Part shown: in pieces, positions 19,256-27,183 of the stretch
How the letters are laid out: each line of letters begins with the position of its first letter
Numbering within the stretch: the stretch's first letter is position 1
Assembly: GCF_000341735.1 (NCBI RefSeq)
Contig: NZ_KB455575.1
Location: 650,718 to 714,717, forward strand
DNA from: Methylotuvimicrobium buryatense 5G
Lineage (GTDB): Bacteria > Pseudomonadota > Gammaproteobacteria > Methylococcales > Methylomonadaceae
Direction of reading: 5' to 3'
Length of the DNA stretch: 64,000 nucleotides
Translations under genes and position numbers: made by a program
The notes under the pieces: generated by a model
The model's input: the letters and a program-made list of their open reading frames with translations, nothing else
Told to the model about the DNA's origin: nothing
Database searches by the model: none

Positions 19256-20236
19256 ATGCATTCAACACCGCTCACCATTCCGTTCAATCACTACCGATTC
19301 CATTTCGAAACCGAACATCCGGTTCGCCTGCCGGATTTCCCCGGCTCTGCCTGGCGAGGCGCATTCGGCCATGCCTTAAAAAAGACCGTCTGCGTCGTTC
19401 GTAATACGCCTTGCGCGCAATGTCTGTTGAAAAACGCCTGCGCCTACAGCGTCGTGTTCGAAACGCCGCCGCCACCGGGTAGCGAGAAAATGCGCAAATA
19501 CAATGCAGCGCCGCATCCCTTCGTATTACGTTTTCCACAGCAAGATGCCATCGACACGAGCTATGCGTTAGATATAATCTTGTTCGGACATGCCGAACGT
19601 TACTTTCCGTATATCGTTCATGCCCTGCAAAAAGCCGGGCTCGACGGCATTGGCGGGCACAGGCAGCGCTTCGAACTGCATCATATCGATTACCTCGACG
19701 CCATGGAGGGAGAACAAACCCTATATCGGGAGGGTGAACTGCAACCGAGGCCGCCGGCATCGATGCCTAAGATACCCGATCCGCCTGAATCTATTACGAT
19801 CTCCCTGGAGACGCCTCTTCGCATCAAACAAGACGGAAAAAACCTGACGCCGGACTATTTTAACTTCGGCAAATTCTTCGCCAACCTGCTGCGCCGCCAA
19901 TCGATGCTCAGCTACTTTCATACCGACACCCCGCTTGAAACCGACTTTGCCGGATTGACCAAACAGGCATCGGCAACACATTGCACCGATACCAAGCTCC
20001 AATGGCACGACTGGACGCGCTACTCATCGAGACAGCAAACCGAAATGAACATGGGCGGACTGCTCGGCCGATTCAGCCTAGAGATGCAAGGCAATGAAGC
20101 TTTTTGGCCCTACCTTTGGCTAGGCCAATGGACGCATGCCGGCAAGGCGACCAGCATGGGGCTTGGTGCTTACAGGATTATCCCGACAAGCTTGCCAGGT
20201 GAAGAAAAGTCAACGAAGTGGAGTAGCATCGACTAA
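19256..20236 (+). CDS. cas6: Cas6 pre-crRNA endoribonuclease
   Basis: A RAMP-fold endonuclease that cuts CRISPR transcripts within the repeats. It is 326 residues from the ATG at 19256, chosen because AAGGAGGT lies at 19243-19250; an in-frame TTG upstream would include the ribosome site. A cysteine cluster near residues 43-58 (CVVRNTPCAQCLLKNAC) and the C-terminal glycine-rich GKATSMGLGAYRI loop match the Cas6 family that accompanies type III systems. SAWRGAFGHALKK near the N-terminus is also typical. First gene of the CRISPR island; an REP-like repeat separates it from the next. Confidence 0.9.
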   Translation: MHSTPLTIPFNHYRFHFETEHPVRLPDFPGSAWRGAFGHALKKTVCVVRNTPCAQCLLKNACAYSVVFETPPPPGSEKMRKYNAAPHPFVLRFPQQDAIDTSYALDIILFGHAERYFPYIVHALQKAGLDGIGGHRQRFELHHIDYLDAMEGEQTLYREGELQPRPPASMPKIPDPPESITISLETPLRIKQDGKNLTPDYFNFGKFFANLLRRQSMLSYFHTDTPLETDFAGLTKQASATHCTDTKLQWHDWTRYSSRQQTEMNMGGLLGRFSLEMQGNEAFWPYLWLGQWTHAGKATSMGLGAYRIIPTSLPGEEKSTKWSSID

Positions 20237-20367
20237 ACCCAAACATCCCCTGTGGGAGCGATCCCCAGATCGCGATCATCGAGGTCGATAATGCCGAAAA
20301 ACGAACAAAGGCATCGAAGCCGCACGGCCCAAGCACCGAAAACTTGTAAAAAAAGAAGAAGAACCCA
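20237..20367. repeat. REP-like repeat between cas6 and the CARF gene
   Basis: GTGGGAGCGATCCCCAGATC followed by a GCGATCATCGAGGTCGATAA segment and a CGAAAAACGAAC stretch, the family also seen at 14610, 32504, 36783 and 37090. It fills most of the 131-bp gap. Confidence 0.75.
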
Positions 20368-21465
20368 ATGCCGAACACAACCTTACTCGCCGTCACCGGA
20401 CTAACACCGCAAATCGTTACCGAAACGCTCTACGCACTGCACAAGCAAAAAGACGAAATGCCGGCGCACATCCATATCCTGACCACGGCCGAAGGCCGGC
20501 AACGCGCCAAACTCACACTGATCAACGACGGCTGGTTACAACGTTTCTATCAAGACTACGATTTGCCCATGCCGACCTTTGACGAAAGCGACATCCATGT
20601 ACTGCAACGCGACAGCGGCGAACCGCTGCAAGACATCCGCAGCCGCGAAGACAACCAAGCGATGGCCGACGGCATCACCGAATGGATCAGAAAACTGACC
20701 GCCGACCCAATCCGCGAATTGCATGTGTCGATCGCCGGCGGCAGAAAAACCATGGGCTTCTACGCCGGCTATGCGCTGTCGTTGTTCGGACGTTCGCAAG
20801 ACCGGCTCAGCCATGTCCTGGTATCGCCAGACTACGAATCGCATCCGCAGTTTTATTACCCGACGCCGCGGTCGCAAATCATCTACGGCAACGACCCGAC
20901 TCGAAAACCGCTGGACACGCAACACGCCGAAGTCGTCCTGGCCGACATCGCCTTCGTACGCTTACGCCACGGACTCGATCCGGCTCTACTCGAAGGTAAG
21001 ACCAGCTTCAGCCGCGCCGTGGCCAACGCGCAACAAAAACTCGGCCCGCCCGAATTGACCATCGACCTCAAAAAAAGAACGCTGAGCGCCCACGGCGTCA
21101 CAATCAAACTCAAACCGGTCGAACTGGCGTTTTACCTATGGCTGCTCAACCGGCAAGCGCACAACATGCCGCCGGTCACATGCCCGTCCGACGGCGTGCC
21201 CGACTTGGAATACGTGTTCGAATACCTAAAAAGCTACAAGCAAATCGCCGGCGAACTGGGCTTATCCGACCGAACCTTGAAAACGCTTGAAGAAGGCATG
21301 AGTAAAGCCTTTTTCGAACAAAGAAAATCCGGAGTCAACAGCCGGCTAAAAGAAGCGCTAGGCGCCAACGCCAAACCCTACCTGATTTCCGCAGTCGGTA
21401 AAAGGCCGAGAACGGGGTATTGGATACCGTTGGCAGTGGGGCAGGTACATTATCAGGAGTCATAA
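20368..21465 (+). CDS. CARF-domain CRISPR protein of the NE0113 family (putative ring nuclease / regulator)
   Basis: A 365-residue protein whose N-terminal ~200 residues are a CARF-like Rossmann domain: TLLAVTGLTPQIVTETLYAL at the start and GGRKTMGFYAGYAL at residues 124-137. This matches the family known as NE0113 (TIGR02584), often named a CRISPR ring nuclease. The C-terminal part (about 225-360) resembles an OmpR/PhoB winged helix: LSAHGVTIKLKPVELAFYL, then a helical core ending RPRTGYWIPL. It may degrade cyclic oligoadenylate, sense it to regulate transcription, or both; sequence alone does not decide. It ends 2 bp before the cas10 ATG. Confidence 0.8.
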   Translation: MPNTTLLAVTGLTPQIVTETLYALHKQKDEMPAHIHILTTAEGRQRAKLTLINDGWLQRFYQDYDLPMPTFDESDIHVLQRDSGEPLQDIRSREDNQAMADGITEWIRKLTADPIRELHVSIAGGRKTMGFYAGYALSLFGRSQDRLSHVLVSPDYESHPQFYYPTPRSQIIYGNDPTRKPLDTQHAEVVLADIAFVRLRHGLDPALLEGKTSFSRAVANAQQKLGPPELTIDLKKRTLSAHGVTIKLKPVELAFYLWLLNRQAHNMPPVTCPSDGVPDLEYVFEYLKSYKQIAGELGLSDRTLKTLEEGMSKAFFEQRKSGVNSRLKEALGANAKPYLISAVGKRPRTGYWIPLAVGQVHYQES

Positions 21466-21467
21466 AT

Positions 21468-24149
21468 ATGCAAGAACACGAAAAAAGAAAATTATTGGAT
21501 CAATCGAGCCGCATCGCCTTATCTGCTTTTTTACACGATTTGGGTAAGTTTGCCGAACGAGCGAGGATACCGGTTAACCAAGAAATACTGGACGCCAACA
21601 AACAGCTTTATTGTCCGCATCGGAAAAATCATATCGATGACAAAGGCTGGTTCAGTCATGTCCATGCTGCCTATACCGGTTTGGCGATGGATTTGATCGA
21701 AGAGTTCATGCCCGAATTGAAAGGAGCGGATTTCGCGCCTTTCGGTTCGTGGAAATCCAAGCAAGCCGATGACTCGTTTATCAATGCCGCAGCCAAGCAT
21801 CACAAGCCGGAGACTTTTTTACAATGGATCATCGCGACGGCGGATCGCGTGGCATCGGGTTTTGACAGGGAGGAGTTCGAGCGTTACAACGAAGCAGAAG
21901 AAGGCACATCAACCGGAAAAAATCATTACACTGCCAGACAACTGACCTTATTTGAACAAATCAATAAAACCGAGCTGGATAAACACGATTTTGTTTACCG
22001 CTATTCGCTCAAACCGCTTTCACCCGAGAGCATTTTTCCTGTCAAAGCCGCTGGCTATGAACATAACGACAAAGAAAAAGCCCAAGCTGAATACAACCAG
22101 CTTTGGCAAGGCTTTACTCAGGCATTAACCAAGCTCCCTAAGTCCCACCGTAACAACTGGTCGTTATGGTTGGATCATTTTGAGACCGTTTGGGGTGTTT
22201 ATACTCAGGCGATACCGTCGGCTACTGCCTTCAATGTTCGTCCTGATGTATCTTTATACGATCATTCTCGTGTAACTGCTGCCTTGGCGACCGCTTTATG
22301 GCGTTATCACCACGAAAATAACCGAACCGATGAAGCGGCGACCAAGTCCTTAAGAGATCAAAAAATGAGTTGGACTGAAGCCAAATTCCTATTAATCCAG
22401 GGCGACTTCTTTGGCATCCAGGACTTCATTTTCGCCAGCGGCGGCGAAACCAACAAGCGAGCCGCCAAATTGCTGCGCGGTCGTTCTTTTTATGTCTCAT
22501 TGCTCAGCGAATGCGCGGCGCTCAAGGTTTTGGATGCATTGGCTTTACCATCCACGAGCCAAGTCATCAACGCCGCCGGCAAGTTCATGATCGTGGCGCC
22601 GAAGACGTCGGCGACCATCGAAACACTGCAACAGGTCCAACAAGAATTAAACGACTGGTTTTTACAGCATAGTTGGGGGCAAGCAGGGGTCGGATTAGCT
22701 TGGACGGATGCCTCGTGTAACGATTTTTGCCGCGCCAAACCAGGGGAGTCGAGTCCGTATAAGGCATTGATTACCAAGTTATTCGACCAACTGGAAACCG
22801 CCAAGAATCAACGACTGAATTTGTGCGGCGATGCAGCGGCGCCGATTGTTTTCAAAGATTTTCTCGATCGTTTCGACAAGGACAATGGCGTTTGCAAAAT
22901 TGACGGAAAATCGCCGGCCAGCGAGCAACTCGACCAAGAAACCAGTATTAGCCGATTGGCTTGGGATCAACTGAAAACCGGGGAATGGTTGACGCGCAGG
23001 GAACGCATTCTGATTACCCGGCAATCCCTGAATATGGCTAGCACCCTGAAAATACCGGTGTTCGGCTACCATATCAGCTTTGCCGAACACGAAGACATCC
23101 AAGGCAAATTCGGCGAACAAGCCAAAAACGGCAATCTGCTCAGGGCTTGGGATTTTTCGCTGCCGAAATCAGCGGATGGTGCATTGTGGAACGGTTATGC
23201 CAGACGAACGATCAATGCCTATGTGCCGAAATTCGATGACAAGGCGCAAGCAGAGGCGCTATTGGGCAAATATGCCGGCGAGGACAAGCTGGATTTAGGC
23301 GATGCCAAAACGCTCAATCATATTGCCTGCGAAGATCAAATCTTGCAGGAAAACCATCGCTGGCAGGGCATTACGGCACTTTCGACCTTAAAAGGCGATG
23401 TCGATAATCTCGGTATGATCTTTCAATCGGGACTTGGAGACGATACCAGTTTCAGTAAAACCGCCGCCTTGTCCCGGCAAATCAACGCATTCTTTACGAT
23501 TTATTTACCATGGCTGTGCCAAACCGAATATGACAACTGCTATACCGTGTTTGCCGGCGGCGACGATTTTTTTCTGATAGGTCCTTGGCTGTCGCAGATA
23601 AATTTGGGCGGCAAAATGCGGCAAGCTTTCCAAGAATACGTCGCGCACAATCCCGAAGTACACTTTTCCGCAGGTATCAGCACCACCAAGCCCGGCCTGC
23701 CGATTAATCAACTGGGCGAAATGGCGGAGGATGCGCTGGAGCGAGCCAAAGCGCATAATCCCGGTCAAGTTGCGCCTTCGCCCAAAAACGCCGTCAACTG
23801 TTTTAATCAAGCCATGGTTTGGGAAGATTTCAGCGCCTTGGCAACCCGCCGAAAACGATTGCAGGAACTCAGCGAAGACATGGACTTAAGCACCGGCTAT
23901 GTTTACGGCCTGCTCAATCTGATTGACATGGCCGAGAAGGTCGACGAAAAGCCGGAAAACGCGATTTGGCATAGCTACTTTGCTTACCGTACCGTGCGGA
24001 TGCTGGAGCGCAACAAACACCTCGATAAAGAACAGCGTAAACGCCGACAAGCGGTACTGGCCGAGGAAATCGCCAATGCCGGCATCATTCGGCACGGCAG
24101 TAATTATCGAGTCGCGCTGTTTTGTCACCTATACCAGCAACGCGATTAA
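21468..24149 (+). CDS. cas10: Cas10/Csm1, type III-A large subunit and cyclic oligoadenylate synthase
   Basis: An 893-residue subunit of the Csm effector. The N-terminal HD nuclease domain has FLHDLGKF with His23-Asp24; the Palm domain holds GGDD at residues 697-700 (VFAGGDDFFLIGPW), the site that makes cyclic oligoadenylate from ATP. Both active sites look intact, so single-strand DNase and signalling activity are both expected. A first Palm-like region (LLIQGDFFGIQDFIFASGG) lies near residue 310. ATG 21468 follows CAGGAGT and lies 2 bp past the previous stop. The gene ends 7 bp before a REP/RAYT insertion that separates it from csm2. Confidence 0.96.
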   Translation: MQEHEKRKLLDQSSRIALSAFLHDLGKFAERARIPVNQEILDANKQLYCPHRKNHIDDKGWFSHVHAAYTGLAMDLIEEFMPELKGADFAPFGSWKSKQADDSFINAAAKHHKPETFLQWIIATADRVASGFDREEFERYNEAEEGTSTGKNHYTARQLTLFEQINKTELDKHDFVYRYSLKPLSPESIFPVKAAGYEHNDKEKAQAEYNQLWQGFTQALTKLPKSHRNNWSLWLDHFETVWGVYTQAIPSATAFNVRPDVSLYDHSRVTAALATALWRYHHENNRTDEAATKSLRDQKMSWTEAKFLLIQGDFFGIQDFIFASGGETNKRAAKLLRGRSFYVSLLSECAALKVLDALALPSTSQVINAAGKFMIVAPKTSATIETLQQVQQELNDWFLQHSWGQAGVGLAWTDASCNDFCRAKPGESSPYKALITKLFDQLETAKNQRLNLCGDAAAPIVFKDFLDRFDKDNGVCKIDGKSPASEQLDQETSISRLAWDQLKTGEWLTRRERILITRQSLNMASTLKIPVFGYHISFAEHEDIQGKFGEQAKNGNLLRAWDFSLPKSADGALWNGYARRTINAYVPKFDDKAQAEALLGKYAGEDKLDLGDAKTLNHIACEDQILQENHRWQGITALSTLKGDVDNLGMIFQSGLGDDTSFSKTAALSRQINAFFTIYLPWLCQTEYDNCYTVFAGGDDFFLIGPWLSQINLGGKMRQAFQEYVAHNPEVHFSAGISTTKPGLPINQLGEMAEDALERAKAHNPGQVAPSPKNAVNCFNQAMVWEDFSALATRRKRLQELSEDMDLSTGYVYGLLNLIDMAEKVDEKPENAIWHSYFAYRTVRMLERNKHLDKEQRKRRQAVLAEEIANAGIIRHGSNYRVALFCHLYQQRD

Positions 24150-24155
24150 AAATTT

Positions 24156-24509
24156 CATCGTTCCCACGCTCCGGCGTGGGAATGCATCCGAAGACGCTCC
24201 GCGTCGAGATAGGAGAACGCTATGGGAAGAAGCCGCTACAAGATCACGGAACCGGGCCAGTCGCATTTTCTAACTTGCACAATACTGGAATGGCTTCCGG
24301 TTTTCACGCGTCCGGAGACCGTGCAGATACGTCATCGTTCCCACGCTCCGGCGTGGGAATGCATCCGAAGACGCTCCGCGTCGAGATAGGAGAACGCTAT
24401 GGGAAGAAGCCGCTACAAGATCACGGAACCGGGCCAGTCGCATTTTCTAACTTGCACCATACTGGAATGGCTGCCGGTCTTTACGCGTCCGGAGACCGTG
24501 CAGGTACTA
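24156..24509. repeat. 177-bp tandem duplication containing REP and RAYT 5' end
   Basis: Two copies, 24156-24332 and 24333-24509, with only a handful of differences. Each begins with the REP palindrome CGTTCCCACGCTCCGGCGTG, continues through GACGCTCCGCGTC, a ribosome site (AGGAGAA) and the first 35 or so codons of the RAYT gene (ATG at 24222 and 24399). Only the second copy continues into the complete gene. The period is 59 codons exactly. Confidence 0.92.
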
Positions 24510-24929
24510 CTCGATTGCTGGCAATATCAACGCAAAGAGCAAGGCTTGAAACTATACGGTTTCGTCGTACTGGAAAACCATCTGCACTTCGTCGCACAGT
24601 CGGAACGCTTGGATAAATGCCTGAACAGCTTCAAATCCTATACGGCACGGAAGATCATCGATTATCTGCAAGAGAATCAAGTCGAACGTATCTTGACCCG
24701 GCTTCGTTTCGCGAAACGAGCGCATAAAACGGATAGAGCTTATCAGTTCTGGCAAGAAGGCGCGCATGCCGAGTTGGTACTCAACGAAGCGATGATGAGG
24801 CAGAAGCTGGATTACATTCACCATAATCCGGTCAAGCGGGGTTATGTTGCAAAGCCGGAGCATTGGCGTTATTCGAGCGCGGCGAATTATTTTGGCGGTG
24901 AGCCTCTGCTGGAGATAGACCCTTGGTGA
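24399..24929 (+). CDS. REP-associated tyrosine transposase (RAYT) inside the csm operon
   Basis: A 176-residue HUH transposase-like protein of the RAYT class: metal-binding HxH in LENHLHFVAQ, catalytic tyrosine in KLDYIHHNPVKRGYV, and the family's N-terminal YKITEPGQSHFLTCTI. RAYTs are domesticated single-copy relatives of IS200/IS605 transposases that act on REP palindromes. Here the REP is directly upstream (24333) and an inverted one follows (24950-25000), so the gene plus flanking REPs forms one unit. It is inserted between cas10 and csm2 in the same orientation, so the csm genes downstream may depend on read-through. Distinct from the Y1 transposase at 17036. Confidence 0.92.
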   Translation: MGRSRYKITEPGQSHFLTCTILEWLPVFTRPETVQVLLDCWQYQRKEQGLKLYGFVVLENHLHFVAQSERLDKCLNSFKSYTARKIIDYLQENQVERILTRLRFAKRAHKTDRAYQFWQEGAHAELVLNEAMMRQKLDYIHHNPVKRGYVAKPEHWRYSSAANYFGGEPLLEIDPW

Positions 24930-24944
24930 AGCCGACTGGCTCTG

Positions 24945-25080
24945 TTCATCGGGACGCGGAGCGTCCCCGGAGGCATTCCCACGCTGGAGCGTGTGAACGA
25001 TAAGAATCATAAGACATGGCTCCCACGCTCCGGCGTGGGAGCAAGCCCGAGCCGCTCTAGCGGCGCGAAATCAAATTTAA
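24945..25080. repeat. REP/BIME after RAYT
   Basis: GGGACGCGGAGCGTCCC, CATTCCCACGCTGGAGCGTG and GCTCCCACGCTCCGGCGTGG follow each other: two to three palindromes in alternating orientation, ending about 27 bp before csm2. Confidence 0.85.
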
Positions 25081-25106
25081 GCGACATTGACAAACAGGAG
25101 AACAAC

Positions 25107-25493
25107 ATGGATATAAACATCGGTAAACCGGGCGAAAAAATCGACCCGGAATTGTTTAACAGCATAGCCTTGCAGGCAGCCAAGCGTATCGCGGGTGATG
25201 ATCCCAGAAAAAACGATAATAAACCGACTCAACTGAGAAAGTTCTATGACGAAATCGTGTTATGGGACAGCAAGGTACGCCAAAATCCTGAAAAATTTGA
25301 TGATTATTTACCCTTTATTCGGATGATCAACGCTAAGGCAGCTTATGCGAGAGGCCGTAAGTTAGTCGATGACAATTTTGTTGACTTGATCCATAAAGGG
25401 TTACAACAAGTCATCTGCGCTCAAACCCTGCACACATTCAAATTATTCATGGAAGCCTTCATGGGCTTTTATAAACAAGAACGCCCAAATTGA
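25107..25493 (+). CDS. csm2: Csm2, small subunit of the type III-A complex
   Basis: A 128-residue, mostly helical protein (ALQAAKRIAGDD, LRKFYDEIVLWDSKVRQNP, FIRMINAKAAYARGRKLVDDNF) ending in FKLFMEAFMGFYK, the usual shape of Csm2. It lines the inner filament of the Csm effector along crRNA-target RNA. The ATG at 25107 follows AGGAG at 25096; the frame is open upstream only through REP sequence. Its TGA is 14 bp before the csm3 ATG. Confidence 0.9.
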   Translation: MDINIGKPGEKIDPELFNSIALQAAKRIAGDDPRKNDNKPTQLRKFYDEIVLWDSKVRQNPEKFDDYLPFIRMINAKAAYARGRKLVDDNFVDLIHKGLQQVICAQTLHTFKLFMEAFMGFYKQERPN

Positions 25494-25507
25494 TCGGAGG
25501 CAAAAAA

Positions 25508-26227
25508 ATGCAACTTACCAAAATACAAAAACTTACCGGCCAAATCGAATTATTGAGCGGTCTTCATATCGGCAGCGGCAACACCGAAATTCACATTGGC
25601 GGCACCGATAATCCGGTTATCAAAAATCCTATTACCCAACAGCCTTATATTCCCGGTTCCAGCATCAAAGGCAAAATGCGTAGCCTCCTGGAATGGCAAT
25701 TAGGCGTGGTCGGACAAACGGATGGGCAGCCGCTTAGCTTCAAACACTTGAAGAAACTCGATGGCAACGTGCTGGATAAAGCGAAAGCCTTAGTCAAATT
25801 GTTCGGAGGCGCGCCCGATGGCGATATTGCTTCGGATCTACTGGCTGAAATTGGCCCGAGCCGGCTATCGTTCTGGGATTGTTCGTTATGCCCGGAGTGG
25901 GCGAAAGAAATGGATGACAAAAACCTGCTGCTCACGGAAACCAAAATGGAAAACATGATTGACCGAATCAAAGGCACGGCCGAACATCCTCGCAACACCG
26001 AGCGCGTCCCGGCAACCGCCAAATTCGATTTCAATCTGACGATACGCGTCCATGACGATGAAAACTTGCTCGTTACCGTGCTGCAAGGCATGAAATTGTT
26101 GGAATTGACCGGCCTGGGCGGTTCCGGATCGCGCGGTTACGGCAAAATCGCCTTTCGAGATTTGCAATTGGAAGGCCGAAACATTCAAACGGAACTCGAA
26201 CAACTCGATTTAAAAGAGGCCGTCTGA
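25508..26227 (+). CDS. csm3: Csm3, backbone RAMP and target-RNA nuclease
   Basis: A 239-residue Cas7-group RAMP that forms the crRNA-binding backbone and cuts target RNA at 6-nt intervals. The catalytic aspartate lies in the loop IGGTDNPVIKNP at Asp34, followed by YIPGSSIKGKMRSLLE, the signature of Csm3. The C-terminal glycine-rich LGGSGSRGYGKIAF loop is also conserved. GGAGG at 25496-25500 sets the start at ATG 25508. The stop overlaps the ATG of csm4 (TGATG). Confidence 0.95.
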   Translation: MQLTKIQKLTGQIELLSGLHIGSGNTEIHIGGTDNPVIKNPITQQPYIPGSSIKGKMRSLLEWQLGVVGQTDGQPLSFKHLKKLDGNVLDKAKALVKLFGGAPDGDIASDLLAEIGPSRLSFWDCSLCPEWAKEMDDKNLLLTETKMENMIDRIKGTAEHPRNTERVPATAKFDFNLTIRVHDDENLLVTVLQGMKLLELTGLGGSGSRGYGKIAFRDLQLEGRNIQTELEQLDLKEAV

Positions 26228-27183
26228 TGCAATGCTTTAGTGTGACGCTTACGCCGTTGTCGGCATTCGCGACGCCGCTAAAAGGCGATACCTTGTTCGG
26301 TCAACTGTGTTGGGCGATTCGCAACCGGTTCGGTGAAGCAAGCCTGACCGAGCTATTAAACGGTTATACTGAAGGCAGGCCGTTCGCGGTCGCATCCGAT
26401 GCCTTTCCGCAAGGTTATCTACCGTTACCGAAACTACCGTTTAGCTATTATCGTCCGGTCGACGGAACGGATCGAAAAGCCGTCAAAAAGCGTTGTTGGC
26501 TAGCCGAAGCGGAAATCAAAAAACCGGTGTCGGAATGGTTGGGCTTGGCGAAAACGGCGGCGGATATCGCCGGCGACTTCGGTAAGCTGAGCGAAAAACA
26601 TCCACAGCCGCACAATACCATCGACCGGCGAAGCAATACGACAGGCGAGGGAGGTTTTGCTCCGTATAGCATCGAACAGGAATGGTTCATTCCCGGTCTG
26701 CGTTGGCATATCTATGTGCTATTGGATACCGAGCGGTTGAGCGCGGAGGATTATCAAAATTGCCTGACCGATATTGGCGAATTCGGCTTCGGACGCGATG
26801 CCAGCATCGGACTTGGTAAATTCAAGCTGGAAGCATTTCAAGCCGCCGAGTTACCTTCTCAAGCCGATGCCAATAGCAGTTTGACGCTCGCGCCATGCGC
26901 CCCGCAAGGCTTGGGCTTTGCGCCTGAACGCAGCTATTATCAACTCTTCACCCGATTTGGCAGGCACGGCGATATTGCCGTCCACCAAGAAGGTAAACCG
27001 TTTAAAAATCCGATTCTATTGGCGCAAACCGCCGCGATAATGGCTACGAATCCTCCTGCGTCCGGCTTTATCGGCCAAGGCATCGGCGGCAACGGCGAGC
27101 TCTCGAAAACGCTGCCCGCCACGGTACATCAAGGCTATGCTCCCGTCATAGCCGTCAATTTTCAAGCCAAGGAATGTTCATGA
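26227..27183 (+). CDS. csm4: Csm4, Cas5-group subunit
   Basis: A 318-residue RAMP protein. Csm4 caps the 5' end of the crRNA (the 8-nt repeat-derived handle) and contacts Cas10. Visible: GDTLFGQLCWAIRNRFG near residue 19, the strand QGYLPLPKLPFSYY, and the glycine-rich loop FGFGRDASIGLGKF near residue 190. The start overlaps csm3 by one base and its TGA overlaps the csm5 ATG (ATGA), so csm3-csm4-csm5 are translationally coupled. Confidence 0.92.
   Translation: MQCFSVTLTPLSAFATPLKGDTLFGQLCWAIRNRFGEASLTELLNGYTEGRPFAVASDAFPQGYLPLPKLPFSYYRPVDGTDRKAVKKRCWLAEAEIKKPVSEWLGLAKTAADIAGDFGKLSEKHPQPHNTIDRRSNTTGEGGFAPYSIEQEWFIPGLRWHIYVLLDTERLSAEDYQNCLTDIGEFGFGRDASIGLGKFKLEAFQAAELPSQADANSSLTLAPCAPQGLGFAPERSYYQLFTRFGRHGDIAVHQEGKPFKNPILLAQTAAIMATNPPASGFIGQGIGGNGELSKTLPATVHQGYAPVIAVNFQAKECS

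Noticed and set aside
24122-24616. Open frame across the tandem duplication before RAYT
   Set aside because: It reads the duplicated REP and RAYT start in a different frame, giving a repeated peptide; not a gene.
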